Below, in pieces: positions 1 through 6,687 of a stretch of 28,026 bases of DNA. The notes beneath the pieces were generated by a model. It saw only the letters and a program-made list of their open reading frames with translations, ran no database searches and was not told the DNA's origin. The first letter of the stretch is position 1. Every line of letters begins with the position of its first letter. The position numbers were made by a program, and so were the translations under genes. Source of the DNA: JBBQZP01 sp038207585 (GTDB taxonomy: Bacteria > Pseudomonadota > Alphaproteobacteria > Rhodobacterales > Rhodobacteraceae); the NCBI GenBank assembly GCA_038207585.1, contig JBBQZP010000042.1:1-28026 (forward strand), written 5' to 3'.

Positions 1-2
1 GC

Positions 3-170
3 GCCTTCGGCCTGCCAATCCCGCGCTGGTTCCTGCCCCGCAGTGACACCACCGAAACCATCGACGCGCAGGGCCGCGCCACATTCGATGTCGCCCTCTC
101 ACACCCGCTGACCGGCCTGATCGTGCGCTATCGCGGCTGGCTCACCTCCGCCGATGATCCGAAAGCCTGA
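3..170 (+). CDS. DUF4166 domain protein, C-terminal end (partial)
   Basis: This open frame enters from the left edge and stops at TGA 168-170. It encodes about 55 residues ending in a run that contains PLTGLIVRYRGWL. A GGL/GLIVRYRGWL-like ending after a short beta-rich stretch is what I recall for the C terminus of DUF4166 proteins, which in this bacterial group are often fused behind a saccharopine-dehydrogenase-like NAD-binding domain. That N-terminal part lies outside the window, so whether the fusion exists cannot be seen. The function of DUF4166 is not known to me. The stop is followed within 10 bases by a dispersed repeat and two strong hairpins. Confidence 0.6.
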   Translation, partial: AFGLPIPRWFLPRSDTTETIDAQGRATFDVALSHPLTGLIVRYRGWLTSADDPKA

Positions 171-176
171 CCAATT

Positions 177-251
177 ACCTTTTTTCTGTTCCCAAATATC
201 CTCTGGGGGTGAATTGGCGCACCGCGCCAAGAGGGGGGCAGACAGCCCCCC
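177..251 (+). repeat. 3'-end repeat element, copy 1, with GGGGGGC hairpin
   Basis: Just after the DUF4166 stop comes TTTTTCTGTTC, one base, then CAAATATCCTC (181-203). It is followed by a 7-bp hairpin TTGGCGC/GCGCCAA (214-230) and a 7-bp hairpin GGGGGGC-N5-GCCCCCC (233-251). The same 23-base core and a hairpin of the same stem and loop length lie after the stop of valS (10761-10826, read on the minus strand). It probably acts as a terminator or mRNA 3'-end stabiliser, although there is no long U-tract after the hairpins. Confidence 0.7.
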
Positions 252-252
252 T

Positions 253-275
253 AAAATTCTTCCTTCAAGAATTTT
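253..275. terminator. AT-rich hairpin between convergent genes
   Basis: A perfect 9-bp stem AAAATTCTT/AAGAATTTT has a five-base loop (262-266). It sits between the DUF4166 gene and the convergent J-domain gene. The A-rich 5' arm and T-rich 3' arm would let it work as an intrinsic terminator in both directions. It directly follows the GGGGGGC hairpin. Confidence 0.55.
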
Positions 276-299
276 GGCCCCGCCAAAACACGCCGGGCC

Positions 300-935
300 T
301 CAATCGCGGAAAAACCGGCTGTCCTTGATCTGATCCCAGGCCCAGACCACCTCTTGCAGGCGCGCCTCGTCGTCGCGGTTGCCGCCGTTCATATCGGGAT
401 GCAGATCCTTGACCAGGCTTTTGTATTGCTTTCGGATCTCGGGGCGCGTCCAGGAATCCCGCGCATCGAGTATCTCCAGCGCCTTGCGCTCGGTCGAGGG
501 CAGCTTGCGCGTTGCTTGTGCTGTCGGCGCGCGGCCGGGGTTTTGCGTCGCGTTCGAGCCCAGAATTTCCACCGGATCATTGACCCCGAGGCGCGACCAG
601 ACGCGGCCCTCATCGGGGCGTTTGTGGAAAGGTTCCGTCTCGCGGCCCCAGACCCGGTCCTTGTCGATGAACTTCTGGAACTCGTCTTCCGTGGTGCCCT
701 GAAAGAAATTCCACTTCAGGTTATATTCGCGGATATGGTCCTTGCAGAACCAGAAATACTCATCCAGCAGGTCGGGCGATTTCGGCGCGCGGTAGACGCC
801 CGCTTCCTGACAGCCGGGTGCTTCACAGGTCTTGGTCGAAGTTTCGAACGCACCCGACATGCCGCGCCGCCCGGTCTTGCGGCGCTTTTTGTCCGAAGAC
901 ACGCTGATATCGAATTCAAAGGGGGGTTTCGCCAT
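300..935 (-). CDS. J-domain (DnaJ-like) protein with N-terminal Cys/His cluster
   Basis: This is a 211-residue protein. Its C-terminal 60 residues are a J domain with the signature HPD at 179-181 (helix II KQYKSLVKDLHPD). J domains stimulate the ATPase of DnaK-type Hsp70. There is no G/F region and no CXXCXGXG zinc domain, so it is a stand-alone J protein, not DnaJ itself. The N-terminal half carries C37, C42, C64 and H67 (CEAPGC then FCKDH), which looks like a small metal site. The start at 935 is chosen because GGAAAGG lies just upstream; the open frame continues to 1166 but that part is low-complexity. It is divergent from a bolA-like gene 71 bp away, an arrangement I recall in Rhodobacteraceae. 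The substrate is unknown. Confidence 0.82.
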   Translation of the reverse strand: MAKPPFEFDISVSSDKKRRKTGRRGMSGAFETSTKTCEAPGCQEAGVYRAPKSPDLLDEYFWFCKDHIREYNLKWNFFQGTTEDEFQKFIDKDRVWGRETEPFHKRPDEGRVWSRLGVNDPVEILGSNATQNPGRAPTAQATRKLPSTERKALEILDARDSWTRPEIRKQYKSLVKDLHPDMNGGNRDDEARLQEVVWAWDQIKDSRFFRD

Positions 936-1006
936 CTGCTTGCCTTTCCGACTCGGAGGCGAGAGTTTACGGCATTGTGCAGGGGATTGAAGGGGGTGCG
1001 TCGAAA

Positions 1007-1264
1007 ATGTCGGTAAAGTCTGAGTTGGAACAGCGCCTGTCCGCCGCTTTCGCGCCGACGCGGCTTGAGGTGGAGAACGAAAGCCACAAACACGCGGGCC
1101 ATTCGGGTGATGATGGTTCGGGTGAATCGCATTTCCGCATTGTGCTGCGCGCACCCGATTTCGCACCGATGACGCGGGTAGCCCGGCATCGGGCCGTGCA
1201 TGCGGCCCTTGGCCCGGATCTGGTGGCGCGGGTGCATGCGCTGGCGCTGGATATCGACGGCTGA
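1007..1264 (+). CDS. bolA: BolA family protein
   Basis: This is an 85-residue protein, a normal length for BolA. The central SHFRIVLRAPDF and the following RVARHRAVHAAL match the conserved helix-turn region of the family. BolA-like proteins pair with monothiol CGFS glutaredoxins and act in iron-sulfur cluster handling and iron-dependent regulation. BolA itself also affects cell shape and stress transcription. Which BolA subtype this is cannot be settled by eye. The ATG at 1007 is preferred over one at 977 because family members start near MSVKSELEQ and a purine-rich GAAGGGGG lies upstream. It is divergent from the J-domain gene. Confidence 0.85.
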   Translation: MSVKSELEQRLSAAFAPTRLEVENESHKHAGHSGDDGSGESHFRIVLRAPDFAPMTRVARHRAVHAALGPDLVARVHALALDIDG

Positions 1265-1287
1265 AACTTAGCCAACGCGCTAAGTTT
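1264..1287. promoter_or_regulatory. Candidate ArsR operator 1
   Basis: A perfect 9-bp inverted repeat AAACTTAGC-N6-GCTAAGTTT lies between the bolA stop and the ArsR gene. Its core CTTAGC-N6-GCTAAG recurs at 1317-1334. It lies just upstream of a possible -35 (TTGCTT, 1291-1296), a typical place for a dimeric winged-helix repressor. Confidence 0.65.
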
Positions 1288-1290
1288 GTC

Positions 1291-1319
1291 TTGCTTTTGC
1301 ACCCGTGCTGGAATTACTT
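1291..1319 (+). promoter_or_regulatory. Possible promoter of the ArsR-SRPBCC operon
   Basis: TTGCTT (1291-1296) and TTACTT (1314-1319) are separated by 17 bases and lie between the two ArsR operator repeats. Transcription would begin at or very near the ATG at 1326, so the message may be leaderless. No Shine-Dalgarno sequence is seen before that ATG. The -10 is weak. Confidence 0.35.
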
Positions 1320-1334
1320 AGCTAAATGGCTAAG
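1317..1334. promoter_or_regulatory. Candidate ArsR operator 2 over the start codon
   Basis: CTTAGC-N6-GCTAAG repeats the core of the 1264-1287 palindrome exactly, with the same six-base spacer. The two centres are 50 bp apart. This copy contains the ATG of the repressor gene (1326-1328) in its spacer, so a bound repressor would block the promoter start region directly. Confidence 0.65.
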
Positions 1335-1673
1335 CATGAACCTTCGCTCACCCTGATGTTTCAGGCCCTTGCTGACCCCACGCGCCGCGCGATTCTGGCG
1401 CAGTTGGGGCAGGGGGCGCTTGCGGTCAGCGCTTTGGCGCATCCTACGGGTTATTCCATGCCGACCATTCTGCGACACCTTGGCGTGCTGGAAGATGCGG
1501 GGCTGATCCAAAGCGAAAAGTCCGGGCGTGTGCGCTTGTGTCGGGTTTGCCCTGCGGCCTTTGCGCCGGTGGCTGCTTGGCTGGATGCACGACGTGCCGA
1601 TTGGGAAGCGCAGACCGATCGGCTTGAAGCCTATGCGCAGTCTCTGACCAAAGGGCGTACGCATGACCTCTGA
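1326..1673 (+). CDS. ArsR-family winged-helix repressor
   Basis: This 115-residue protein has the ArsR layout. MFQALADPTRRAILAQL (11-27) forms the first helices, a recognition helix falls around YSMPTILRHLGVLEDAGLI (43-61), and a wing includes EKSGRVRLCRV. Members near SRPBCC/AHSA1 genes usually repress their own operon. C72 and C75 are present, but the classical metal site CVC in the recognition helix is not, so metal sensing is doubtful. It overlaps the next gene by 11 bp, which implies co-translation. Two identical palindromic cores flank its promoter. The start codon is inside the second palindrome with no clear ribosome site, so leaderless translation is possible. Confidence 0.88.
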   Translation: MAKHEPSLTLMFQALADPTRRAILAQLGQGALAVSALAHPTGYSMPTILRHLGVLEDAGLIQSEKSGRVRLCRVCPAAFAPVAAWLDARRADWEAQTDRLEAYAQSLTKGRTHDL

Positions 1674-2142
1674 TATCACGCTCGACCCCGATCTTGATCT
1701 GGTTCTGACCCGCGATCTGAATGCGCCGAAAGCAGCACTCTGGAGATGCTGGACAGATGCGGCGCATCTGCCGCACTGGTTTGTTCCCAAACCGCACAGG
1801 GTCACGGAATGTCATCTGGATGCCCGTGTCGGCGGGGCGTTCAATACAACCTTCGATGTGAACGGCGCCATTATCCAAAACACGGGCGTCTATCTTGAAC
1901 TGATCCCGCAGCAAAAGCTTGTCTTCACGGACAGCTATTCCGAAGGATGGAAGCCCGCGCCCGACCCCTTCATGACCGCAATTCTGACGTTCGCGGATCT
2001 GGGGGCAAACCGGACGCGTTATACGGCGGTCGTGCGCCACCGCACGGTTGAAATCGCGCAACGGCACCGGGATATGGGGTTTTTCGACGGCTGGGGCACC
2101 GCCACGGACCAGCTTGAGGCCTATGCCGCGGCTCTGGCTTAG
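1663..2142 (+). CDS. SRPBCC (AHSA1/START-like) domain protein
   Basis: This 159-residue protein contains one AHSA1-type SRPBCC fold. It starts with a beta strand (LDLVLTRDLNAPKAALWRCWTDAAHLPHWFVP), followed by DARVGGAFNTTF, and ends with a helix FDGWGTATDQLEAY. These proteins form a hydrophobic ligand cavity, and the family includes Hsp90 activators and unknown ligand binders. The ligand here is not predictable. Its ATG is within the 3' end of the ArsR gene (11 bp overlap), a pairing that is widespread and suggests the repressor controls it. Its stop overlaps the stop of the facing DUF2256 gene by 4 bp. Confidence 0.87.
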   Translation: MTSDITLDPDLDLVLTRDLNAPKAALWRCWTDAAHLPHWFVPKPHRVTECHLDARVGGAFNTTFDVNGAIIQNTGVYLELIPQQKLVFTDSYSEGWKPAPDPFMTAILTFADLGANRTRYTAVVRHRTVEIAQRHRDMGFFDGWGTATDQLEAYAAALA

Positions 2143-2294
2143 CCGCGCGGTTTCGCCTTGTCAGTGCGGCAGCGGTCCGAACAATAGCGCACCTCGTCCC
2201 AGACCTTTGCCCATGCCTTGCGCCAGAAAAATGGCTTGCCGCAGACCGCACAGGTCTTGACGGGCAGATCGGATTTCTTGCGCATCTTTGCCAT
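2139..2294 (-). CDS. DUF2256 zinc-ribbon mini-protein
   Basis: This 51-residue basic protein has the DUF2256 pattern: KKSDLPVKTCAVCGKPFFWRKAWAKVWDEVRYCSDRC. The paired CxxC and CxxxC cysteines should bind one zinc. The function of the family is unknown, but nucleic-acid contact is plausible from its charge. The ATG at 2294 is chosen because family members begin near MAKMRKKSDLP; the frame is open to 2357. It is convergent with the SRPBCC gene, sharing the bases TTAG at the two stops. Confidence 0.8.
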   Translation of the reverse strand: MAKMRKKSDLPVKTCAVCGKPFFWRKAWAKVWDEVRYCSDRCRTDKAKPRG

Positions 2295-2315
2295 TCCGGT
2301 CCCGCCAGCCCGCAT

Positions 2316-2344
2316 TAAAACACCGCCGGAAGATATTCCGGCGG
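2316..2344 (-). terminator. Intrinsic terminator of the small membrane protein gene
   Basis: A perfect 9-bp stem CCGCCGGAA/TTCCGGCGG (2323-2331 and 2336-2344) has a four-base loop. On the minus strand it is followed by TGTTTTAAT. It lies 26 bases beyond the stop of the 2370-2540 gene and just before the DUF2256 start. Confidence 0.75.
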
Positions 2345-2369
2345 CCTTGACGGTCAACCTGTGTCGCGA

Positions 2370-2540
2370 TCAGTTCGCGACGGGTGCTGTAGTTGCAGGT
2401 TCCACGGGTTGTGCGTCATTGCCGATCACGGTGGAATAGCCAAAGATCAAAATCAATGCTAGAACAGCGATGATCAGCCCGATCAGCGACCACTTGTGGC
2501 GGCGCTTTTGCTTTTCGATGTTGGTGTCGGGTGCAGACAT
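2370..2540 (-). CDS. Small single-span membrane protein (56 aa)
   Basis: I read this by eye from ATG 2538-2540 to TGA 2370-2372. The protein has a short polar N terminus rich in K/R (NIEKQKRRHKW), one hydrophobic helix (SLIGLIIAVLALILIFGYS, about residues 18-36) and an acidic, proline- and alanine-rich tail. The positive-inside rule places the N terminus in the cytoplasm and the tail in the periplasm. GGAAGGA lies about 7 bases upstream of the ATG, a strong ribosome site, and an intrinsic terminator follows the stop, so it is a complete transcription unit. I do not recognise a family. It is divergent from pepN. Confidence 0.75.
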   Translation of the reverse strand: MSAPDTNIEKQKRRHKWSLIGLIIAVLALILIFGYSTVIGNDAQPVEPATTAPVAN

Positions 2541-2642
2541 GGCAGGCTCCTTCCAATGCTTCGCTCATGCGGCAGGGGCGGTTGAACGCCGCGCCGCAAA
2601 GACCTAACGTCTGTCCGACCCGATCCGTTCCGCACGATATCT

Positions 2643-2671
2643 CCCACCCCCGAAAGCCCCACCCCCGAAAG
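2643..2671. repeat. 14-bp tandem duplication upstream of pepN
   Basis: CCCACCCCCGAAAG occurs twice with one base between the copies (2643-2656 and 2658-2671), ending 8 bases before the pepN ATG. No good Shine-Dalgarno sequence is present here, so the duplication forms the initiation region. Confidence 0.7.
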
Positions 2672-2679
2672 TCCCGTAC

Positions 2680-5247
2680 ATGACCGCCACCCGATCTGCC
2701 CCCCGGACCATCCGTCTTGCCGAATATCAGCCTTTTACGCATCGCATCGACGCCGTGCATCTGACCTTCCGGCTGGCCCCCGATGCGACGCGGGTTCTGG
2801 CGCGGTTGCGGGTGTCGCCCAACCCGGCGCGGCCCGGTCGCCACGATCTGCGGCTGGACGGGCAGGCGATGCGGCTGATCCGCGCCTCGATTGACGGGAG
2901 CGCGCTTGCGCTGACCCCCGATGATACTGGCCTGACCATCCCCGCCGACCTGTTGCCCGACGGTGCTTTCACGCTGGAAACCGAGGTGCAGATCAACCCC
3001 GCCGCCAACACTTCCCTTGACGGGCTTTACATGTCGCGCGGCATGTATTGCACGCAATGCGAGGCCGAGGGGTTTCGCCAGATCACCTATTACCCCGACC
3101 GCCCCGATGTGATGTCGGTCTTTACGGTGCGGGTGGAGGGCGACGTGCCGGTGCTTCTGTCAAACGGCAATCCGGGAGCTTCGGGGCGGGGATTCGCCGA
3201 ATGGCATGATCCGTGGCCGAAACCGTCTTATCTGTTCGCCTTAGTTGCGGGCGATCTGGTCGCGCATTCCGACAGCTTTACCACGATGTCGGGCCGCCAT
3301 GTTGCGCTCAACATCTGGGTGCGCCAAGGCGATCAGGACCGCTGCGCCTATGCGATGGACAGCCTGATCCGGTCGATGCGGTGGGATGAACAGGTCTATG
3401 GCCGCGAATATGATCTGGATGTGTTCAACATCGTTGCGGTCGATGATTTCAACATGGGTGCGATGGAGAACAAGGGGCTCAACGTCTTCAACTCGCGCTA
3501 CGTTCTCGCCAGCCCCGCCACCGCCACCGATGACGATTACGCCCGGATCGAGGCGATCATTGCGCATGAATATTTCCACAACTGGACCGGCAACCGCATC
3601 ACCTGCCGCGACTGGTTTCAGCTGTGCCTGAAGGAAGGGCTGACCGTATTCCGCGACCAGCAGTTTTCGGGTGATATGCGCAGCCACGCGGTCAAGCGGA
3701 TCGAGGATGTGCTGACCCTGCGCGCGCGGCAATTCCGCGAGGATGGCGGGCCTTTGGCGCACCCCGTGCGGCCCGATCAGTATCAGGAGATCAACAATTT
3801 CTACACCGCGACCGTCTATGAAAAGGGCGCGGAAGTGATCGGGATGCTGAAGTGTCTGGTCGGCGATGCAGATTATGCACGCGCGCTGACCCTCTATTTC
3901 GACCGCCACGATGGCGATGCGGCGACGATCGAAGACTGGCTGGTGGTGTTTCAGGATGCGACAGGGCGCGATCTGGCGCAGTTCAAACGCTGGTATACCG
4001 AGGCCGGTACGCCGCGCGTGTGCGTGACGGATGACTTCAAGGATGGCACCTATACCCTTCATCTGGAACAGGAAAACCCCGCCACCCCCGGCCAGCCCAC
4101 CAAGGGCGCAAAGGTCATTCCGGTGGCAGTGGGTCTGCTGAACCCCAACGGTGACGAGGTGCTGCCCACAACCGTGCTGGAACTGACCGAAGCGCGCCAG
4201 TCCTTCACTTTTCCCGGCCTCGCCTCGCGCCCGGTGCCCAGCATCTTGCGCGGCTTTTCCGCCCCGGTGATCCTTGAACGCCCAACCAGCGCGCCCGAAC
4301 GCGCCTTCCTTCTGGCGCACGACACCGACCCCTTCAACAAATGGGAGGCCGGGCGCGCCTTGGCCAAGGATGTGCTGGCCGACATGATCCTTAAGGGCAG
4401 CCCCGCGCAGGCTGACTGGCTGGAGGCGCTGACCCGCGTGATGCTGGACGACAGCCTTGATCCGGCTTTCCGCGCCCTTGCGCTGCGGCTTCCGGGCGAA
4501 GATGACATGGCGCAGACCCTGCACGCCGCAGGCCATGTGCCCGATCCTGCGGCCATTCATAACGCGCGCAAGGCAATGCTTGCGGCCCTTGCGCAGGCTA
4601 TGGCGCCGCATTTGCCCGGCCTGATCGCAGGCCTTGCCGAACCGGGCGCTTATTCCCCCGATGCACGGGCGGCGGGGCGGCGGGCGTTGAAGCTGGGTGC
4701 GCTGTCGTTGCAGGCGCGGCTGGATGGCGGGCAGGGGGCTGCGGCGGTGTTTGCTGCTGCCGACAATATGACCGAACAGCAAAGCGCGCTGACGATCCTC
4801 TTGGATATCGGCGCAGGACAGGCCGAGATTGCCCAATTCGGCGCGCGTTTTGCCGACGACCGGCTGGTGATGGACAAATGGTTCGCGCTGCAGGTGGGTC
4901 TTGCCGCTCCGGACGCGCTTGCCGGAACCGTGGAACGGCTGACCGCACTTTCTACGTTCGATTGGAAGAACCCCAATCGATTCCGTTCGGTGATAGGGGC
5001 CATGACGGGCAATCACGCGGGCTTTCACCACGTTAGCGGCGCGAACTACCGCATCCTCGCCGACTGGCTGATCCGGCTTGATCCGGTGAACCCGCAAACC
5101 GCCGCCAAGATGTCGACCGCGTTCGAGACATGGGCCCGCTATGATGCCGACCGTCAGGGGATGATCCGCGAGAACCTGAACCGGATCGCTGCGACAAAAG
5201 GCCTGAGCCGCCACCTTGGCGAGATGGTCGCGCGGATGCTGGGCTGA
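2680..5247 (+). CDS. pepN: Aminopeptidase N (M1 family)
   Basis: This is an 855-residue cytoplasmic zinc aminopeptidase, close to the 870 residues of E. coli PepN. It removes N-terminal residues from peptides in the last steps of protein turnover. The substrate-binding GAMEN motif is at 260-264 and the zinc motif HEYFHNW at 296-302, with E319 as the third zinc ligand (HExxH-x18-E). Y380 corresponds to the transition-state tyrosine. Domain order is N-terminal beta saddle, thermolysin-like catalytic core to about 440, a beta sandwich, then a long helical C-terminal half, as in the bacterial PepN subgroup. All key residues are present. The ribosome site is weak, and the leader holds a tandem 14-bp duplication. 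Confidence 0.96.
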   Translation: MTATRSAPRTIRLAEYQPFTHRIDAVHLTFRLAPDATRVLARLRVSPNPARPGRHDLRLDGQAMRLIRASIDGSALALTPDDTGLTIPADLLPDGAFTLETEVQINPAANTSLDGLYMSRGMYCTQCEAEGFRQITYYPDRPDVMSVFTVRVEGDVPVLLSNGNPGASGRGFAEWHDPWPKPSYLFALVAGDLVAHSDSFTTMSGRHVALNIWVRQGDQDRCAYAMDSLIRSMRWDEQVYGREYDLDVFNIVAVDDFNMGAMENKGLNVFNSRYVLASPATATDDDYARIEAIIAHEYFHNWTGNRITCRDWFQLCLKEGLTVFRDQQFSGDMRSHAVKRIEDVLTLRARQFREDGGPLAHPVRPDQYQEINNFYTATVYEKGAEVIGMLKCLVGDADYARALTLYFDRHDGDAATIEDWLVVFQDATGRDLAQFKRWYTEAGTPRVCVTDDFKDGTYTLHLEQENPATPGQPTKGAKVIPVAVGLLNPNGDEVLPTTVLELTEARQSFTFPGLASRPVPSILRGFSAPVILERPTSAPERAFLLAHDTDPFNKWEAGRALAKDVLADMILKGSPAQADWLEALTRVMLDDSLDPAFRALALRLPGEDDMAQTLHAAGHVPDPAAIHNARKAMLAALAQAMAPHLPGLIAGLAEPGAYSPDARAAGRRALKLGALSLQARLDGGQGAAAVFAAADNMTEQQSALTILLDIGAGQAEIAQFGARFADDRLVMDKWFALQVGLAAPDALAGTVERLTALSTFDWKNPNRFRSVIGAMTGNHAGFHHVSGANYRILADWLIRLDPVNPQTAAKMSTAFETWARYDADRQGMIRENLNRIAATKGLSRHLGEMVARMLG

Positions 5248-5314
5248 CGCGCGCCGCAATGTGGCATGCCGCACGCAATACGCGCGGCATTTGCAGCCAT
5301 AGATGACGCGACGG

Positions 5315-5342
5315 TTGACACTTGTTCTGTTCGCCCTTTACG
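5315..5342 (+). promoter_or_regulatory. Possible promoter for the 5379 gene
   Basis: A consensus -35 TTGACA (5315-5320) is followed 16 bases later by TTTACG (5337-5342), a poor -10. It lies in the 131-bp gap after pepN. It overlaps a weak ACGCC/GGCGT hairpin (5340-5358) followed by four T, which could serve as the end of the pepN message. Confidence 0.35.
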
Positions 5343-5378
5343 CCAAGCGTCGGGGCGTTTTGATCTGCGGAGCGTATC

Positions 5379-5909
5379 ATGCCGTTCATTCTTGGTTTTC
5401 TGGCCCTAATTGGGGCCGCGTATTTCTGGGCCTCTCGCCTGCGCAACGCTTCCGCCATGACGCATGAGATTGCAGGTGTCGCCAGCGACGTGATGGCCGC
5501 CGCGCGCCGCTTTGGCTTCAAGCGCAAGCTGAACATCCACCCCGTCGAATCGCTGGATAACCCTGATATCGCGATTGCAGCAACCGGGATGGCGTTTCTG
5601 GAACTGGGTGGCCTGCCCAGCGCCGAACAACAGGATGCGCTGATCGTCAGCCTGCAAAGCCAACTCGCGCTGGCGCATGATCAGGCGCAAGAGGCGGTCA
5701 TTCTGGGGCGCTGGCTGGTGACGGAATCGGGTGGCGCGCAACCGGGGCTGACGCGGCTGACGCGCAGGCTTTACAAGATGCAGGGCGGCGACAGTTTCAC
5801 GCCGCTGATGTCGGTTCTGGGCGATATTGCGAAATCGGGGCGGGACGGTTTGTCGGACAAACAACGCGACGCGCTGGATGAGATCAAGCGGCTTTACCGG
5901 ATCACCTGA
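5379..5909 (+). CDS. Hypothetical membrane-anchored protein
   Basis: This 176-residue protein begins with one hydrophobic segment (PFILGFLALIGAAYFWASRL, about 2-21). It is followed by a soluble helical domain with basic residues (RRFGFKRKLNIHP) just after the membrane. The C-terminal half is helix-rich (DALIVSLQSQLALAHDQAQEAVILGRWLV ... LSDKQRDALDEIKRLYRI) and may be TerB-like, but I cannot support that firmly. GGAG lies about 9 bases upstream of the ATG. Its stop TGA directly abuts the stop of the facing transglycosylase gene (TGATCA at 5907-5912), so neither gene has a separate 3' untranslated region. The function is unknown. Confidence 0.75.
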   Translation: MPFILGFLALIGAAYFWASRLRNASAMTHEIAGVASDVMAAARRFGFKRKLNIHPVESLDNPDIAIAATGMAFLELGGLPSAEQQDALIVSLQSQLALAHDQAQEAVILGRWLVTESGGAQPGLTRLTRRLYKMQGGDSFTPLMSVLGDIAKSGRDGLSDKQRDALDEIKRLYRIT

Positions 5910-6518
5910 TCAGCCCTTGCAATAGCTTTGGCTGCGGGTCCAGGACTGCATTTCGGCGCGTTTTGATGCATTGCGCATCGGCGCCCAGTCGCGGCCGACA
6001 CCGCGCGCGCCGCTGCCTGACACGGCATTGTCACGTGACACCTGACGCGACGCGATCTCGATGGCGCAGCTCAGGTTTGCCTCGCCGTTCTTCAGGCCCG
6101 ACACGCTGGTCGCATCGCAATCATACTGACGCGCCGTGGCAGGCGCGATCTGCATCAGGCCGATCCACTTGCCACCACCACCGGATGCCGCCGGGTTCCA
6201 GGTGCTTTCATATTTCGCGACCGTCGACACAAGGCCTGCCCAGAACGCCCGGCGTTGCGGCACAGTCGCTGTCGTATAAGCGGGGCACCACTGCGCGATG
6301 TCAGACGGAGTGATGTTGGCAAGCATCGTGTCCTTGGAGGCAATGGCGGCCAGCGTCGTGCGGGTCCAGGCATCGGCTTCGGGGCGGTGATCCCAGCGCA
6401 TCGGGGGCAGGTTGCCGCCCACAAAGCTGAAATTGTCGGATGCAAGCGGTGGCGCCTGTTCTGCGCAGCCCATCGGCAGGGCCAGAATACAACCAATTAC
6501 AAGCGAGCGCAGGTTCAT
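5910..6518 (-). CDS. Lipoprotein lytic transglycosylase-like (SLT domain) protein
   Basis: This 202-residue exported protein has a signal peptide ending in the lipobox LPMGC (C18), so it should be a lipoprotein. The later region carries SLT-type transglycosylase features: the catalytic glutamate E104 in KYESTWNP and GLMQIAPATA at 120-128. Enzymes of this fold cut the glycan strand of peptidoglycan, releasing anhydro-muropeptides, and act in wall growth or in making room for envelope machines. The distance between the glutamate and GLMQI is short (16 residues) but typical. The ATG at 6518 is preferred to the TTG one codon upstream. It is convergent with and directly touching the 5379-5909 gene. 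Confidence 0.8.
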   Translation of the reverse strand: MNLRSLVIGCILALPMGCAEQAPPLASDNFSFVGGNLPPMRWDHRPEADAWTRTTLAAIASKDTMLANITPSDIAQWCPAYTTATVPQRRAFWAGLVSTVAKYESTWNPAASGGGGKWIGLMQIAPATARQYDCDATSVSGLKNGEANLSCAIEIASRQVSRDNAVSGSGARGVGRDWAPMRNASKRAEMQSWTRSQSYCKG

Positions 6519-6687
6519 CAATCAACACCGGATAGCATCGCACCGTTCTGCGCGACCTGTGCCTTTTGCCCGCCCGTGTGGCATTCTGGCAAGCCCGCGC
6601 CCTTTTTATAGGCGGTTTTCCGCGACTCGCGCTCTTGCCGCCCGTCTCGTGCCTGCCTAGAAAGGGGCAAAACCGCAAGGATGCACC

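Noticed and set aside
3241..5274. A 677-codon open frame on the minus strand opposite pepN.
   Set aside because: It is the antisense shadow of a high-GC gene. pepN has all catalytic motifs, and the shadow shows no recognisable domain and no ribosome site.
5322..5334. GTTCTGTTC resembling an SOS box before the 5379 gene.
   Set aside because: The two GTTC units are one base apart, not seven, so it does not fit the LexA operator.
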